A DNA stretch of 64,000 nt from Facklamia lactis. GTDB taxonomy: Bacteria > Bacillota > Bacilli > Lactobacillales > Aerococcaceae. The translations under genes and the position numbers were made by a program. The stretch covers positions 62,001 through 126,000 of the forward strand of contig NZ_JACBXQ010000001.1 of the NCBI RefSeq assembly GCF_015863205.1. The letters are read 5' to 3'. The notes beneath the pieces were generated by a model. The model worked only from the letters and a program-made list of their open reading frames with translations. It did not search any database and was not told the DNA's origin. Shown piece by piece: positions 17,423-28,459 of this stretch (position 1 is its first letter; each line of letters starts with the position of its first letter).

Positions 17423-19561
17423 ATGGCAAGAGAAAAACAAATATCCAATACTAGTTTACAAAATTATAATGATGAAGCCATTCAAATATTAGAAGGACTG
17501 GAAGCCGTTCGGAAAAGACCGGGGATGTATATTGGTTCCACTGACCAGAGAGGTCTTCATCATCTAGTCTATGAAATTGTTGATAATGCGGTCGACGAAG
17601 CTCTGTCGGGATTTGCAAATCAAATTGATGTTTCAATTGAAACAGATGGTTCAATAAAGATCTATGATAATGGACGTGGTATGCCGGTTGGTAAACATTC
17701 TTCAGGTGTTCCAACTGTGCAAGTAATTTTTACTGTATTGCACGCTGGTGGAAAATTTGGGCAAGGTGGTTATAAGTCTGCAGGAGGCTTGCACGGTGTA
17801 GGAGCTTCAGTGGTAAATGCCTTATCTTCATGGTTAGAGGTAACAGTTCTACGCGATGGGTTCCAATATCAGATGCGTTTTGAAAATGGAGGACACCCAG
17901 CTTCAAAACTCACGAAACGTAAGTATAAGAACAAAACTGACACAGGGACTTGTGTTCATTTTATGCCGGATTCTGAGGTGTTTGGTCAGGCATCGATTGA
18001 TTATGAGACGATTTCAGAGAGGTTGCGAGAATCAGCTTTTTTACTAAAAGGGTTGACGATTACTTTAACGGATCATGTCAATGAGCGAAAAGATACTTTT
18101 TACTATGAAAAAGGTCTTTATGATTTTATCGCTTATTTAAATGAAGATAAGGAGTCAATGGGAGAAATTGCTTCTTTTTCAGGTGAGCTAGATGATTTTG
18201 AGATTGATTTTGCTATGCAATATAATGACGGCTATTCTGAAACAATCATTTCTTTTGCAAATAATGTTCGAACTTCTGGCGGAGGGACTCATGAAATAGG
18301 GATGAAAACAGGAATTACAAAAGTTTTTAATGATTATGGACGAAAAGTTGGTTTAATTAAGGAGAAAGATAAAAACCTTGAAGGATCAGATGTTCGTGAA
18401 GGAATTGCTGCTATCGTATCAGTTAGAATTCCTGAACAATATTTACAATTTGAGGGTCAAACGAAGGAAAAATTGGGAACACCTAAAATACGTGCTCTCG
18501 TAGAAGGTTTTGTTGTAGAAAAGTTAGGTTATTATCTGGCTGAAAATGGTAATTGGGCACAAACTATTCTTAGGAAAGCTTTAAAAGCAAGAGAGACACG
18601 TGAGGCTGCCCGAAAAGCACGAGATGCCTCTAGATCAGGAGTGAGTCATAAACAACAAGAAAAACTCATTTCTGGAAAGCTAACTAAAGCGCAGTCAAAA
18701 GATGCATCCAAGAATGAATTATATCTTGTCGAGGGTGACTCTGCTGGGGGATCAGCTAAGTTAGGGCGCGACCGTAAGTTTCAAGCGATTCTCCCTTTGA
18801 GAGGAAAAGTGATTAACACTGAAAAAGCTTCTTTAGCAGATATCCTCAAGAATGAAGAAATAAATACGATGATTTATACGATTGGCGCTGGGGTGGGACC
18901 TGATTTTGATTTAGCTGCATGTAACTATGATAAAGTGGTTATTATGACGGATGCCGATACAGATGGTGCCCATATTCAAGTGTTATTGTTGACTTTTTTC
19001 TATCGTTATATGAAACCACTGATTGAAGCGGGAAAAGTCTATTTAGCTATGCCTCCTTTGTACAAAATATCAAAAGGGAAAGGTAAAAAAGAGATTATTG
19101 AATATGCTTGGACGGATGAAGAATTATCTGAAAAAATACGTCAAGTGGGAAAAGGATATATGTTGCAAAGATATAAAGGTTTGGGAGAAATGAATGCAGA
19201 ACAGTTATGGGAAACAACCATGAACCCTAAAACTAGACTTTTGATTAGAGTGACAATTGATGACGAGACCCTCTCTGAGAAAAGACTCTCGACTCTAATG
19301 GGAAATAAAGTGGAACCAAGACGAAAATGGATAGAAGGTAACGTTCAATTTACAATGGATGAAGAAGATTTACTATTAAAGGAAAATCAAGGAACAGGAC
19401 TTCAACTTGAAAATGATGAGAAGGAGGCCCTCTTAGCTAGTAAAAATCTTGCAAGTGATATAGAAGATGTTGAACAGTTGATAGATCAAGCAGATGGAGA
19501 AGAGGGGATTTTTGATAGTGATGAAGATGGCCAAATTAATTTATTTGGAGGGGATGAATAA
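17423..19561 (+). CDS. parE: DNA topoisomerase IV subunit B (ParE)
   Basis: 712 residues. This is the ATPase subunit of topoisomerase IV, which decatenates daughter chromosomes. The GHKL domain shows [24 protein letters not shown] (catalytic Glu and Asn), GRGMPVG and the [13 protein letters not shown] lid. The Toprim domain shows [27 protein letters not shown] and [11 protein letters not shown]. The [11 protein letters not shown]-terminus and pairing with parC favour ParE over GyrB. There is an acidic C-terminal tail after about residue 655. ATG 17423 has AAGGGTG upstream. The stop codon shares its last A with the parC start (TAATG). Confidence 0.96.
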   Translation: MAREKQISNTSLQNYNDEAIQILEGLEAVRKRPGMYIGSTDQRGLHHLVYEIVDNAVDEALSGFANQIDVSIETDGSIKIYDNGRGMPVGKHSSGVPTVQVIFTVLHAGGKFGQGGYKSAGGLHGVGASVVNALSSWLEVTVLRDGFQYQMRFENGGHPASKLTKRKYKNKTDTGTCVHFMPDSEVFGQASIDYETISERLRESAFLLKGLTITLTDHVNERKDTFYYEKGLYDFIAYLNEDKESMGEIASFSGELDDFEIDFAMQYNDGYSETIISFANNVRTSGGGTHEIGMKTGITKVFNDYGRKVGLIKEKDKNLEGSDVREGIAAIVSVRIPEQYLQFEGQTKEKLGTPKIRALVEGFVVEKLGYYLAENGNWAQTILRKALKARETREAARKARDASRSGVSHKQQEKLISGKLTKAQSKDASKNELYLVEGDSAGGSAKLGRDRKFQAILPLRGKVINTEKASLADILKNEEINTMIYTIGAGVGPDFDLAACNYDKVVIMTDADTDGAHIQVLLLTFFYRYMKPLIEAGKVYLAMPPLYKISKGKGKKEIIEYAWTDEELSEKIRQVGKGYMLQRYKGLGEMNAEQLWETTMNPKTRLLIRVTIDDETLSEKRLSTLMGNKVEPRRKWIEGNVQFTMDEEDLLLKENQGTGLQLENDEKEALLASKNLASDIEDVEQLIDQADGEEGIFDSDEDGQINLFGGDE

Positions 19562-22038
19562 TGAGCAAGCAATCGCAGCACGGAGTTCAAGAACTTAATT
19601 TTTCTTCAGTAATTGGAGATCGATTCGGACGATATTCTAAATATATTATTCAAGATCGAGCATTACCAGATATTCGTGATGGTTTGAAACCAGTTCAACG
19701 TCGTATTTTATATGCGATGTATAATGATTCTAACACAGCAGAAAAGCCTTATCGTAAATCAGCAAAAACAGTTGGGAATGTTATTGGTAATTTCCATCCA
19801 CATGGTGATTCATCGGTCTATGATGCCATGGTAAGAATGTCACAAGATTGGAAAAATCGAGCACCATTAGTGGATATGCATGGGAATAAAGGCTCAATGG
19901 ACGGAGATCCGGCAGCGGCAATGCGGTATACTGAGGCTCGACTGTCCAATGTAGCAATGGAATTATTAAGAGATATACACTCTGATACAGTAGAATGGAT
20001 GTTGAATTTTGATGATACGATAGAAGAACCTCGTGTGTTGCCTGCCCGATTTCCTAATTTATTAGTCAATGGAGCAACAGGTATTTCTGCTGGGTATGCA
20101 ACTGACATTCCACCTCATAACTTAGGAGAAGTGATTGACGCACTTATTTTCATTTTGACTCACCAAGATAAAGCGTTTGATTTAGATCGTATTATGACGA
20201 TCTTACCTGGACCAGATTTTCCAACGGGTGGAATTATCCAAGGGAAAGATGGGATCCGTGAAGCTTATCAAACAGGTCAAGGCAAGGTTGTTTTACGGTC
20301 TAAGGTAGAAATTGAAGCATTAAAAGGTGGAAAAAAGCAATTAGTTGTCTCCGAGATTCCTTATGATGTGAATAAGAGTAAATTAATCCAAAAGCTAGAT
20401 GAGATTCGTCTTTCTAAAAAATTAGAAGGCATTGCAGATGTTCGAGATGATTCAGATATGAATGGTGTCGCAGTGGTAATTGAATTAAAGCGGGAAGTGG
20501 ATCCGGACCAAATACTGGCTTATTTATATAAACACACTGATTTACAAGTGAATTATCATTTTAATATGATTGCGATACATAATCGACGTCCAGTATTATG
20601 TTCTCTAGAGCAAATGCTGAAAGCTTATATTGATCATCAAAAAGAAATTATTACTCGCCGAACAGCTTTTAATATGAAGAAAGATAAAGAGCGACTTCAT
20701 ATAGTAGATGGTTTAATTCGAGTGGTCTCGATTCTTGATGAAGTTATCGCAATGATTCGTCAATCAGAAAATAAAACAGATGCCAAACAGAACTTGGTGG
20801 ATGAGTTTGGTTTTTCGTTGGAACAAGCTGAAGCCATTGTGATGTTACAGCTATATCGTTTAACTAATACGGACATTGTAGCGTTGCAAAATGAAAAACT
20901 GGAATTAAATGAGCGTATTCACATGTATGAGAATATATTATCTAATCCAACCATTTTGAATAATGTTTTAATCAATGAATTAAAAGAAGTAAAAAAGAAA
21001 TACCAAAGTCCGCGTTTAACTCAGATAGAAGCAAAAGTTGAAGCGTTAACCATTGAAACAAGTGTATTAATTCCAAAAGAACAGGTTTATGTATCGATTA
21101 CAAAAGAAGGCTATATGAAGCGTACGAGCGTCAGATCGTTCACTGCTTCAGATACAACAGATTTAGGATCACGAGATTTGGACTATCCAATCTTTGTTCA
21201 AGAGCTGTCAACACATGACTCGATCGTCATGATTAGCTCTAAGGGGAATTATATTCATTTGCCAGTCCATGAGTTACCCGATATTAGATGGAAAGATATA
21301 GGCTTACATTGGTCACAACAATATCAAATCCAACAGGGTGAACAAATAGTGGCTGTGTTTGCCCAAAAAGACAGTATCGATTATTCGGAGGTTGCGATTG
21401 TCTTAGTAGCATCCTCTGGAAGAATAAAACAAACGAATTTAGACCAGTTCATCACATATCGATCCTATAAATCAAAAACAAGTATTGCAATGAAATTACA
21501 AGATGAAAAAGATCAGATAATTTCTGCTCAATTAGCTAAAACAGATCATAAATATCAAGTGGTAATGATGACACATCGTTCGTATGGTTTACGATATGAT
21601 CTGGAACAAGTTTCAAAGCAAGGACTAAGAGCGCAAGGTGTCATTGGAATGAATATTAAAAATGATGATTATTTAGCTGCAGCCTTTATTATTGATCAAA
21701 CGATTGAAAGACCCCAAACTTTTATTCTGACACAACGAGGAAATATAAAACGCATGGATATTGAAGAAATAGCTGAGGCTAGACGCGGGAGCGTAGGAAC
21801 GCTTATATTGAAAGAGGTGAAGTCAAAGCCTCATCGCATTATCGATGCTCTAGCTCTCACGAAAGGCAATATTCCTCTGGTTGTTCAAGGCGATAATGGC
21901 CAGAGTGTAGAATTAATGGCGTATGATGTAGGGATTACACCAAGGTTAAACAACGGAAGTCAATTGCAAGAAATAGGTAAATTAGCCAAGGTGATTGGAA
22001 TGCATCCCGCTCGTCTGAAAATGTTAGATGAACAATAG
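19561..22038 (+). CDS. parC: DNA topoisomerase IV subunit A (ParC)
   Basis: 825 residues. ParC is the cutting and rejoining subunit that pairs with ParE. The N-terminus [20 protein letters not shown] (residues 22-41) is typical of ParC. The active-site tyrosine is Tyr123 in MRYTEARLS. The quinolone-determining region [12 protein letters not shown] has Ser84 and Asp88, equivalent to the unmutated Ser79/Asp83 of pneumococcal ParC. The C-terminal beta-pinwheel begins near residue 500. It overlaps parE by one base, and a T7 terminator follows the stop. Confidence 0.96.
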   Translation: MSKQSQHGVQELNFSSVIGDRFGRYSKYIIQDRALPDIRDGLKPVQRRILYAMYNDSNTAEKPYRKSAKTVGNVIGNFHPHGDSSVYDAMVRMSQDWKNRAPLVDMHGNKGSMDGDPAAAMRYTEARLSNVAMELLRDIHSDTVEWMLNFDDTIEEPRVLPARFPNLLVNGATGISAGYATDIPPHNLGEVIDALIFILTHQDKAFDLDRIMTILPGPDFPTGGIIQGKDGIREAYQTGQGKVVLRSKVEIEALKGGKKQLVVSEIPYDVNKSKLIQKLDEIRLSKKLEGIADVRDDSDMNGVAVVIELKREVDPDQILAYLYKHTDLQVNYHFNMIAIHNRRPVLCSLEQMLKAYIDHQKEIITRRTAFNMKKDKERLHIVDGLIRVVSILDEVIAMIRQSENKTDAKQNLVDEFGFSLEQAEAIVMLQLYRLTNTDIVALQNEKLELNERIHMYENILSNPTILNNVLINELKEVKKKYQSPRLTQIEAKVEALTIETSVLIPKEQVYVSITKEGYMKRTSVRSFTASDTTDLGSRDLDYPIFVQELSTHDSIVMISSKGNYIHLPVHELPDIRWKDIGLHWSQQYQIQQGEQIVAVFAQKDSIDYSEVAIVLVASSGRIKQTNLDQFITYRSYKSKTSIAMKLQDEKDQIISAQLAKTDHKYQVVMMTHRSYGLRYDLEQVSKQGLRAQGVIGMNIKNDDYLAAAFIIDQTIERPQTFILTQRGNIKRMDIEEIAEARRGSVGTLILKEVKSKPHRIIDALALTKGNIPLVVQGDNGQSVELMAYDVGITPRLNNGSQLQEIGKLAKVIGMHPARLKMLDEQ

Positions 22039-22047
22039 ACAAACAGT

Positions 22048-22073
22048 GAAGCCTTTTATAGGCTTCTTTTTTT
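22048..22073 (+). terminator. Intrinsic terminator after parC
   Basis: GAAGCC (22048-22053) pairs with GGCTTC (22061-22066) around a 7-base loop, followed by seven Ts (22067-22073). Confidence 0.82.
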
Positions 22074-22328
22074 ATACAACATGTTAATCATATAATCCAT
22101 TAACTGTTACAATGTATCACCGGTGAATTTAACAAACTGTTATATTATGTAGTACAGGTTTTAAGTGAGAAATAATTATTAATAAAAAATCTCTTTTAAA
22201 ACTAAGGTTATTAACGGTCTTATGATTTAAAAAGCATTTTTATCTGTTTACATTTAAAAAACAATGTGTTATATTATGTTTGTCGTAACACAAGTGATGT
22301 TTTGAGCAAACGAAAGGGAGAATATAAA
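22074..22328 (+). promoter_or_regulatory. AT-rich pflB control region with promoter
   Basis: A 255-base stretch without a gene. A good promoter, TTTACA (22247-22252), 17 bases, TATATT (22270-22275), lies about 55 bases before the pflB start. Upstream are a 10-bp perfect palindrome TCACCGGTGA (22117-22126) and a GTTAA/TTAAC inverted pair (22083-22104), both candidate operator sequences. I could not match these to Rex, CcpA or Flp consensus sites with confidence. Confidence 0.5.
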
Positions 22329-24584
22329 ATGGAAATAGCCAATCAAACAGAAATCAATCAAGCATGGGAAGGGTTTAAAGGGAGTATCTGGCGCGATGAA
22401 ATAGATGTGCGTGACTTTATTCAAGAAAATTTCCAGCTTTATGAAGGAGATGAAAACTTTTTAGCGGAAGCTACTCAGAACACAAAGGATCTTTGGGAAC
22501 AGGTTATGGATCTTAATAAGCAAGAGCGTGAGGCCGGTGGCGTTCTAGATATGGATACAAAAACAGTCTCAACCATTACTTCACATGGCCCAGGCTATCT
22601 CAATAAGGAAAAAGAAACGGTGGTAGGATTCCAGACTGATAAACCGTTCAAAAGAGGATTGCAACCTTTTGGTGGGATTCGTATGTCTGTTAATTCTTTA
22701 GAAGCTTATGGATATGAAATAGATCCAGAGACTGAACATATTTTTACGGAATATCGTAAAACACATAATCAAGGAGTTTTTGACGTTTATACTCCTGAGA
22801 TGCGTGCAGCCCGTCGTTCTGGAGTTATCACAGGATTACCGGATGCTTATGGACGTGGCCGTATTATCGGAGACTATCGTCGTGTAGCATTATATGGTGT
22901 AGAACGATTAATGGAAGAAAAACAAAAAGATTTTGCCAATATTGGCAATGGAATGATGTCTGAAGATATTATGCGTCTACGGGAAGAAGTTTCTGAACAA
23001 TATCGTGCTTTACAAAAATTAAAAGAGTTAGGTGAGATTTACGGTTTTGATATTTCTCGTCCTGCTGAGAATGCTCAAGAAGCTTTCCAATGGTTATATC
23101 TTGGATATTTAGCTGCTGTTAAAGAACAAAATGGAGCTGCAATGTCTTTAGGACGCACTTCAACTTTTCTAGACATTTATATTGAACGTGATTTAGAAAA
23201 TGGAACACTGACAGAAGAACAAGCGCAAGAATTAGTCGATCATTTTGTGATGAAACTACGATTAGTTAAGTTCGCTCGAACACCAGAATATAATGAATTG
23301 TTCTCAGGAGATCCAACATGGGTAACAGAATCAATTGGAGGAATTGGGTTAGATGGACGACCATTAGTAACTAAAAATTCATTCCGCTTCTTACATACAT
23401 TATCTAATTTAGGGCCAGCTCCAGAACCAAACTTAACCATTTTATGGTCGCCTTTATTACCTCAATCATTTAAAGAATATGCTGCTAAGATGTCCATTGT
23501 GTCTTCTGCTATTCAATATGAAAATGATGAAGTTATGCGTCCGCAATATGGCGATGACTATGCGATTGCATGCTGTGTCTCTGCGATGCGAGTAGGAAAA
23601 CAAATGCAATTCTTCGGAGCACGAGCAAACCTTGCAAAAGCTTTGTTATATGCTATTAATGGTGGAGTTGATGAGAAATCTCATGCTCAAGTAGGACCGA
23701 AATATGCTCCGATTCAATCAGAGTTCTTAGATTATGATGAAGTGATGACTAAATATGACGATATCATGGAATGGTTAGCAGAATTGTATGTCAATACCTT
23801 AAATATTATTCATTATATGCATGATAAGTACTCTTATGAATGTCTTGAAATGGCTCTGCATGATACTCAAGTATTACGTACTATGGCAACAGGAATTGCA
23901 GGTTTCTCAGTAGCAGTTGACTCATTATCTGCTATTAAATATGCTAAAGTTAAAACAATTCGTGATGACAAAGGCATAGTGATTGATTTTGAAACAGAGG
24001 GAGACTTCCCTAAATATGGTAATAATGATGATCGTGTCGATCAAATTGCTGTAGATTTATTAAAAGCTTTCATGACAAAAGTTCGTAAGCATAAAACTTA
24101 TCGAGAGTCCGTTCATACAACGTCAATTTTAACGATCACTTCTAATGTTGTATATGGTAAGAAAACAGGAAACACGCCAGATGGTCGTCGAGCAGGAGAA
24201 CCTTTTGCACCTGGAGCGAATCCTATGCATGGTCGTGATACTCATGGAGCGTTGGCATCCCTGCTATCTGTGGCAAAATTGCCTTATGAATATGCTTTGG
24301 ATGGTATTTCAAATACATTCTCAATTGTCCCTAAAGCACTAGGAAAAGAAGAAGAAACTCAGAAAGCCAATCTTGCTAGCATGTTGGATGGTTATTCTGT
24401 TAATGGTGGCCATCACTTAAATGTTAATGTTTTTAATCGTGATACTTTATTAGATGCGATGGAACATCCAGAGGAATACCCACAATTGACGATTCGTGTC
24501 TCTGGTTATGCGGTTAACTTTATTAAATTAACACGTGAACAGCAATTAGATGTTATTAATCGTACCATGCACGAGGCAATGTAA
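22329..24584 (+). CDS. pflB: Pyruvate formate-lyase
   Basis: 751 residues, close to the 760 of E. coli PflB. This glycyl-radical enzyme converts pyruvate and CoA to acetyl-CoA and formate under anaerobic conditions. The catalytic pair is Cys415-Cys416 in [11 protein letters not shown], and the radical-bearing residue is Gly726 in RVSGYAVNF. Other family blocks are [19 protein letters not shown] (residues 172-190) and [21 protein letters not shown] 22329 follows AAAGGGAG at good spacing; the upstream frame to 22266 has no ribosome site. The activating enzyme gene follows, separated by a terminator-like hairpin. This marks a mixed-acid fermenter. Confidence 0.97.
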   Translation: MEIANQTEINQAWEGFKGSIWRDEIDVRDFIQENFQLYEGDENFLAEATQNTKDLWEQVMDLNKQEREAGGVLDMDTKTVSTITSHGPGYLNKEKETVVGFQTDKPFKRGLQPFGGIRMSVNSLEAYGYEIDPETEHIFTEYRKTHNQGVFDVYTPEMRAARRSGVITGLPDAYGRGRIIGDYRRVALYGVERLMEEKQKDFANIGNGMMSEDIMRLREEVSEQYRALQKLKELGEIYGFDISRPAENAQEAFQWLYLGYLAAVKEQNGAAMSLGRTSTFLDIYIERDLENGTLTEEQAQELVDHFVMKLRLVKFARTPEYNELFSGDPTWVTESIGGIGLDGRPLVTKNSFRFLHTLSNLGPAPEPNLTILWSPLLPQSFKEYAAKMSIVSSAIQYENDEVMRPQYGDDYAIACCVSAMRVGKQMQFFGARANLAKALLYAINGGVDEKSHAQVGPKYAPIQSEFLDYDEVMTKYDDIMEWLAELYVNTLNIIHYMHDKYSYECLEMALHDTQVLRTMATGIAGFSVAVDSLSAIKYAKVKTIRDDKGIVIDFETEGDFPKYGNNDDRVDQIAVDLLKAFMTKVRKHKTYRESVHTTSILTITSNVVYGKKTGNTPDGRRAGEPFAPGANPMHGRDTHGALASLLSVAKLPYEYALDGISNTFSIVPKALGKEEETQKANLASMLDGYSVNGGHHLNVNVFNRDTLLDAMEHPEEYPQLTIRVSGYAVNFIKLTREQQLDVINRTMHEAM

Positions 24585-24604
24585 ACATCTTTAAAAAAAC
24601 TATA

Positions 24605-24637
24605 AAAAGTGCAGCCACTTTTGCTGGCTGCACTTTT
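24605..24637 (+). terminator. Hairpin terminator between pflB and pflA
   Basis: A perfect 13-bp stem (24605-24617 with 24625-24637) around CTTTTGC, ending in a short T4 run. It lies entirely between pflB and pflA, so it probably lowers pflA transcription relative to pflB, or stabilises the pflB message. Confidence 0.75.
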
Positions 24638-24662
24638 CTTAATGGGGAAGGAGTGTGAGAAA

Positions 24663-25433
24663 ATGGTGGAGACAAGGAGACAAACAATTGGTTATGTTCA
24701 TTCTACAGAATCATTTGGATCAGTAGACGGGCCAGGTATTCGTTTTATTTCTTTTATGCAAGGTTGTCGAATGAGATGCGAATTTTGTCATAATCCTGAT
24801 ACTTGGAAAATAACCGGTGGCCAAGCTTATACAGCGCAAGAGTTATTTGATGAAGCAAAGCAATATCGAGCTTTTTGGGGGAATAATGGTGGAGTCACGG
24901 TGTCAGGAGGAGAACCCTTATTACAAATGGATTTCTTGATAGAATACTTTAAAATTTGTAAAGCTAATGGCGTTCATACTACCATTGATACCTGTGGTCA
25001 ACCATTTACTTATCAAGAACCTTTTTTTTCAAAATTTAATCAATTACTACAATATACCGATTTATTACTGTTTGATCTTAAGCATATTGATAATGAAGGA
25101 CATATTCATTTAACGGGTCATCCGAATTCTAATATTATTGATTTAGCAAATTATTTGTCTGAAATAGGACAAGATGTTTGGATTCGTCACGTTTTGGTTC
25201 CTACACGAACAGATTATGATGAGTATTTATATCGTTTATCCGATTTTGTTGCGGGGTTAAAGAATGTTTTAAAATTTGAAGTGTTACCGTACCATAAGAT
25301 GGGGGTATATAAATATACGGCTCTAGGTTATAAATATAAGCTTGAAGGTATTGAGCCGCCGAGTGTTGAACGAGTTGAGAATGCTAAAAAAATTTTAAAA
25401 GTAGACCAATATACCGGATATTTGAACAAATAG
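24663..25433 (+). CDS. pflA: Pyruvate formate-lyase activating enzyme
   Basis: 256 residues of the radical SAM superfamily. The iron-sulfur-binding CxxxCxxC is Cys35, Cys39 and Cys42 in GCRMRCEFCHNPD, and the SAM-binding GG is in VTVSGGEPLLQ. It installs the glycyl radical in PflB. The early SFGSVDGPGIRF is the usual PflA N-terminus. ATG 24663 has AAGGAGTG upstream; the frame to 24609 runs through the terminator hairpin and is not a start. With pflB it forms the standard pair. Confidence 0.96.
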   Translation: MVETRRQTIGYVHSTESFGSVDGPGIRFISFMQGCRMRCEFCHNPDTWKITGGQAYTAQELFDEAKQYRAFWGNNGGVTVSGGEPLLQMDFLIEYFKICKANGVHTTIDTCGQPFTYQEPFFSKFNQLLQYTDLLLFDLKHIDNEGHIHLTGHPNSNIIDLANYLSEIGQDVWIRHVLVPTRTDYDEYLYRLSDFVAGLKNVLKFEVLPYHKMGVYKYTALGYKYKLEGIEPPSVERVENAKKILKVDQYTGYLNK

Positions 25434-25504
25434 AATAAGATGGAATGATTTTTGCATCAAAAAGCATTAATAAAGGGATTGGAAATGTGAAGCGAGCATT
25501 CTAT

Positions 25505-25527
25505 TTTTCTAGAAAAGATGCTACACT
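25505..25527 (+). promoter_or_regulatory. ppaC promoter region with 12-bp palindrome
   Basis: An extended -10 element TGC-TACACT (TACACT at 25522-25527) lies 33 bases before the ppaC start. Just upstream is the perfect palindrome TTTTCTAGAAAA (25505-25516), flanked by an outer GCAT/ATGC pair. The -35 box is poor. The palindrome could be an operator or chance AT-rich symmetry. Confidence 0.4.
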
Positions 25528-25559
25528 ATAGGAGTAACTGATATGAGGAGGATATAATA

Positions 25560-26486
25560 ATGACAAAATATTTAGTTTTTGGACATAAGAAGCCAGATAC
25601 GGATACAATAGCATCAGCTATTGCCTTTGCTTATTTTTTAGAGCAAGAAGGTCATGAAGCAGAAGCTGTTGCATTAGGTGAAGTAAGTGGCGAGCCTGTG
25701 TTTGCATTAGAAAAATTTGGTCTACCAGTACCTCGAATGATAGAAACTGCTGCAAATGAAGTGACCCATGTAGCTTTGGTTGATCATAATGAACCACAAC
25801 AATCAGTTGATGATTTAGATCAAGTTCAAATTGATTATGTGATTGATCATCACCGTATTTCAGGCTTTAATACAGCTCAACCACTATACTATCGGGCAGA
25901 GCCTATTGGGTGTACAGCTTCTATTCTTTATAAAATGTTTCAAGAATTTGGACATCAAATTCCACAAAATATTGCTGGAATTATGTTGTCAGCTATTATT
26001 TCGGATACTCTGTTATTTAAGTCTCCTACAACAACGGAACAAGATAAAGCAATTGGCTTAAAATTAGCTGAAATTGCTCAAGTTGATCTTTACGAGTATG
26101 GGCTTGAGTTCTTAAAATCTGGAGCTGATATTAGTAAACAGACAGATGAAGAAATAGTAGATGGTGATGCTAAAAACTTTATTATGAATGAGAAGAATAT
26201 CCGAATTGGTCAAACCAATATTATTGGTTTTGAAGAGGTTCTGGCTCGTAAGGAGGGTCTGCTAGAAGTGATGGCAGCAAAACGAGCAGAGATGGATTTA
26301 GAACTATTTGTCTTAGTGATTACAGATGTATTGGAGTCAAATTCCATTGGATTAGCAGTGGGTGAAGACTTGCGGGTGATTGAAGAAGCTTTTAATACTG
26401 AAATTAAAGATCAGCAATTTGAGTTGCCAGGAGTGGTTTCTCGTAAAAAACAAGTAGTTCCTCCTTTGACTGCAGCTTTAAGCTAA
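25560..26486 (+). CDS. ppaC: Manganese-dependent inorganic pyrophosphatase (family II)
   Basis: 308 residues, the DHH-family class II pyrophosphatase found in lactic acid bacteria. It hydrolyses pyrophosphate to phosphate and drives biosynthetic reactions. Metal-binding motifs visible are FGHKKPDTDTIASA (His and Asps), VDHNE, and the DHH signature DHHRISGFN. The C-terminal substrate domain has LVITDVLESNS and the basic SRKKQVVPPL near the end. GAGGAGG lies eight to nine bases before the ATG. The gene appears monocistronic, with its own promoter and a very strong terminator. Confidence 0.96.
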   Translation: MTKYLVFGHKKPDTDTIASAIAFAYFLEQEGHEAEAVALGEVSGEPVFALEKFGLPVPRMIETAANEVTHVALVDHNEPQQSVDDLDQVQIDYVIDHHRISGFNTAQPLYYRAEPIGCTASILYKMFQEFGHQIPQNIAGIMLSAIISDTLLFKSPTTTEQDKAIGLKLAEIAQVDLYEYGLEFLKSGADISKQTDEEIVDGDAKNFIMNEKNIRIGQTNIIGFEEVLARKEGLLEVMAAKRAEMDLELFVLVITDVLESNSIGLAVGEDLRVIEEAFNTEIKDQQFELPGVVSRKKQVVPPLTAALS

Positions 26487-26493
26487 TTAAAAT

Positions 26494-26531
26494 AAAAAAA
26501 GTAGCACAAGCTAACTTGTGCTACTTTTTTT
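26494..26531. terminator. Bidirectional terminator shared by ppaC and rqcH
   Basis: A 17-bp perfect stem (26494-26510 with 26515-26531) around CTAA, A7 on one side and T7 on the other. The right arm contains the last codons of minus-strand rqcH; its stop codon sits in the loop. Confidence 0.92.
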
Positions 26532-28241
26532 GTTATCGATTGCCAATTGAGTGATAAGATTTTTATCGGGGGTAACGTAAAGTGTTTTTTGACCTTCATA
26601 GATTACAAAGCCAGGTTTTGCTCCGTTAGGTTTTTTGAGCTGCTTGGCTTGGACAGTATCAACGGGGACATTAGCAGAAGAAGAAAATTTGGAATAGTAA
26701 GCTGCTAATTGTGCAGCTTCGAGCATTGTTTGTTCGGAAGGTTTATCAGATTCTATAATAACATGCGCACCCGGTATTTCTTTTGCGTGGAGCCACCAGT
26801 GGTTTTTTGCGGCTTTTTTCAATGAAAGTTCGTCATTTTGTTGGTTATTGCGCCCCACATATATCAGACAACCATCACTAGATTTAAAGCGTCTTGGTTT
26901 GCTTTTTGTCTTAGCCCTTTTTTTACTAGAAATTTTCTTTTGTGAAACGTATCCTTCTTCGATTAATTCTTGTTTGATAGATTCTACATCTTCTAAGTCC
27001 GCTTGTTCAAGTTGGATAAGAATTCCCTCGAGGTAATTAATTTCGTTTTTGGCCAGCTTTTCTTCGCGTTGAATATATTTTAGGGCATCTCGATATTTTT
27101 GATATTTCTTGAAATACACTTGCGCATTTTCAACAGCAGATAGACGAGGGTTGAGTTTGATGATTATTTCTTGATTCTCTTGATAATAATTGTTGAGCGT
27201 TATCTCATCTTGACCATTAGGAATTTGATAAGCAAAGGCATTTAATAATTCACCCATAATTCGATAGGTGTCAGCTTCTTTTGCTATTGCTCGATCTTTT
27301 TCTAAATTGGATAATTTTTTCTTGTTTTTATCAATGACTTGTTCAATCTTTTGGATAATGTTACCTGATAATTGTTTGATTCGGTCCAAATGAACTTTTT
27401 GATGGTAGAAATTAAATAACAATTCAGAAAGAGAGGAATAGGCGATTTTTATTCCTTCTATGTGGGGAAGATCAAAAGCATAAAATTTAACTGAATGATC
27501 TGTTTGATAAAGAGTGGGTGCTGGATAGTCTAAAGCAGACTTTAGACGCTCAAGAGCCGTAATAGCGGACAGCTCTTCTCCTGTATCTGACATCCAGTAA
27601 GCTATTGTTTTTGAAAGTTGTTTTCCCATGCCTTGAATCACTTGATAAGCCTTTCCAGAGGCTAGGGTGTCATGATATTTAAGAGAGAACTGATATAATT
27701 CTTGATCTGTTAGTGTGTATAGATTATGTTGTTCTGTGTTTTTGGGTGGTCTTTTAAATGTTGAGCCTGGTGTAAGTGAACGATAGGAGTTCATTGTGCT
27801 CGGAACGTGCTTGATACAATCAATGATTGTATTTTCTGTTGGATTTACCAGAATAATATTTGAATGTCGTCCCATTAATTCAAAACTAAGAAGATATTCT
27901 TGTTCAACTCCGATTTCATCTCGGCCAGTTAGTCGCATATCAATGATTCGATCATTTTCATGTTGTTGGATGTCAATTATAAAGGCAGATTCTAGATATT
28001 TGCGTAATAACATACAAAACATTGGAGCATGCTCAGGATTAGCAGGTCTTTCATCTGTTAAATAGATAGAAAAATAATTAGGATGAATAGAAGCAGAAAG
28101 ACGGTGATTTGTCCGATTAGCTCGAATGACAAGTTGTAATTCTTGCTCGAAAGGTTGATAAATTTTATGGATACGACCTTTATTCAGTTGATTGCGAAGT
28201 TCAGCGCATAATGCTCGGGTAAAAAATCCATCTATGGACAA
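26511..28241 (-). CDS. rqcH: Rqc2/RqcH-type ribosome quality control factor (NFACT family, FbpA-like)
   Basis: 576 residues with a TTG start and AAAGGAGTG upstream on the minus strand. The order NFACT-N (about 1-180, beginning SIDGFFTRALCAELR), helix-hairpin-helix region (about 180-270), central coiled coil (about 280-440) and NFACT-R (about 450-570, with DGCLIYVGRNNQQND and WWLHAKEIPGAHVII) is characteristic. RqcH adds alanine tails to nascent chains on obstructed 50S subunits. Older annotations call it fibronectin-binding protein FbpA, although it lacks an export signal. A Lys/Arg-rich linker lies just before NFACT-R. It is divergent from the Trp-type transporter operon. Confidence 0.93.
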   Translation of the reverse strand: MSIDGFFTRALCAELRNQLNKGRIHKIYQPFEQELQLVIRANRTNHRLSASIHPNYFSIYLTDERPANPEHAPMFCMLLRKYLESAFIIDIQQHENDRIIDMRLTGRDEIGVEQEYLLSFELMGRHSNIILVNPTENTIIDCIKHVPSTMNSYRSLTPGSTFKRPPKNTEQHNLYTLTDQELYQFSLKYHDTLASGKAYQVIQGMGKQLSKTIAYWMSDTGEELSAITALERLKSALDYPAPTLYQTDHSVKFYAFDLPHIEGIKIAYSSLSELLFNFYHQKVHLDRIKQLSGNIIQKIEQVIDKNKKKLSNLEKDRAIAKEADTYRIMGELLNAFAYQIPNGQDEITLNNYYQENQEIIIKLNPRLSAVENAQVYFKKYQKYRDALKYIQREEKLAKNEINYLEGILIQLEQADLEDVESIKQELIEEGYVSQKKISSKKRAKTKSKPRRFKSSDGCLIYVGRNNQQNDELSLKKAAKNHWWLHAKEIPGAHVIIESDKPSEQTMLEAAQLAAYYSKFSSSANVPVDTVQAKQLKKPNGAKPGFVIYEGQKTLYVTPDKNLITQLAIDNKKSSTS

Positions 28242-28346
28242 GGTTTTTCACTCCTTTCAGAAAGTCTATTCTTTATTGTAACTTAAATGACAGAAGCAGG
28301 CTAGAAAGAAGTTTGATTTTTTATTAGAAATTGATGAAAAACTTGC

Positions 28347-28375
28347 TTGACAAAATTTAATCATTACCATAAACT
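28347..28375 (+). promoter_or_regulatory. Promoter of the Trp-type leader and ABC operon
   Basis: TTGACA at 28347-28352, a 17-base spacer and TAAACT at 28370-28375. Transcription would begin near 28382, about 25 bases upstream of the leader peptide start. Confidence 0.7.
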
Positions 28376-28405
28376 GAATTTAAGATAAATTAGGAGGTCG
28401 AGGAA

Positions 28406-28459
28406 ATGTTTTCAGGTAGCAACATTCAATTTAATCGCTGGCAAGGCTGGCATAGATAG
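28406..28459 (+). CDS. 17-residue leader peptide with two Trp codons
   Basis: MFSGSNIQFNRWQGWHR followed by TAG. A perfect AGGAGG (28392-28397) stands eight bases before the ATG, so translation is likely strong. Trp codons are at 28439-28441 and 28448-28450, two in 17 residues and close to the stop, the arrangement expected for ribosome-mediated attenuation. The second Trp codon and stop lie inside the first strand of the long-range helix of the leader RNA. The operon downstream is a TrpXYZ-type ABC importer. A TnaC-like arrest peptide sensing free tryptophan is an alternative reading. Confidence 0.75.
   Translation: MFSGSNIQFNRWQGWHR

Noticed and set aside
19801-19860. Fluoroquinolone-resistance substitution in ParC
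   Set aside because: The key Ser84 and Asp88 equivalents are the unmutated residues.
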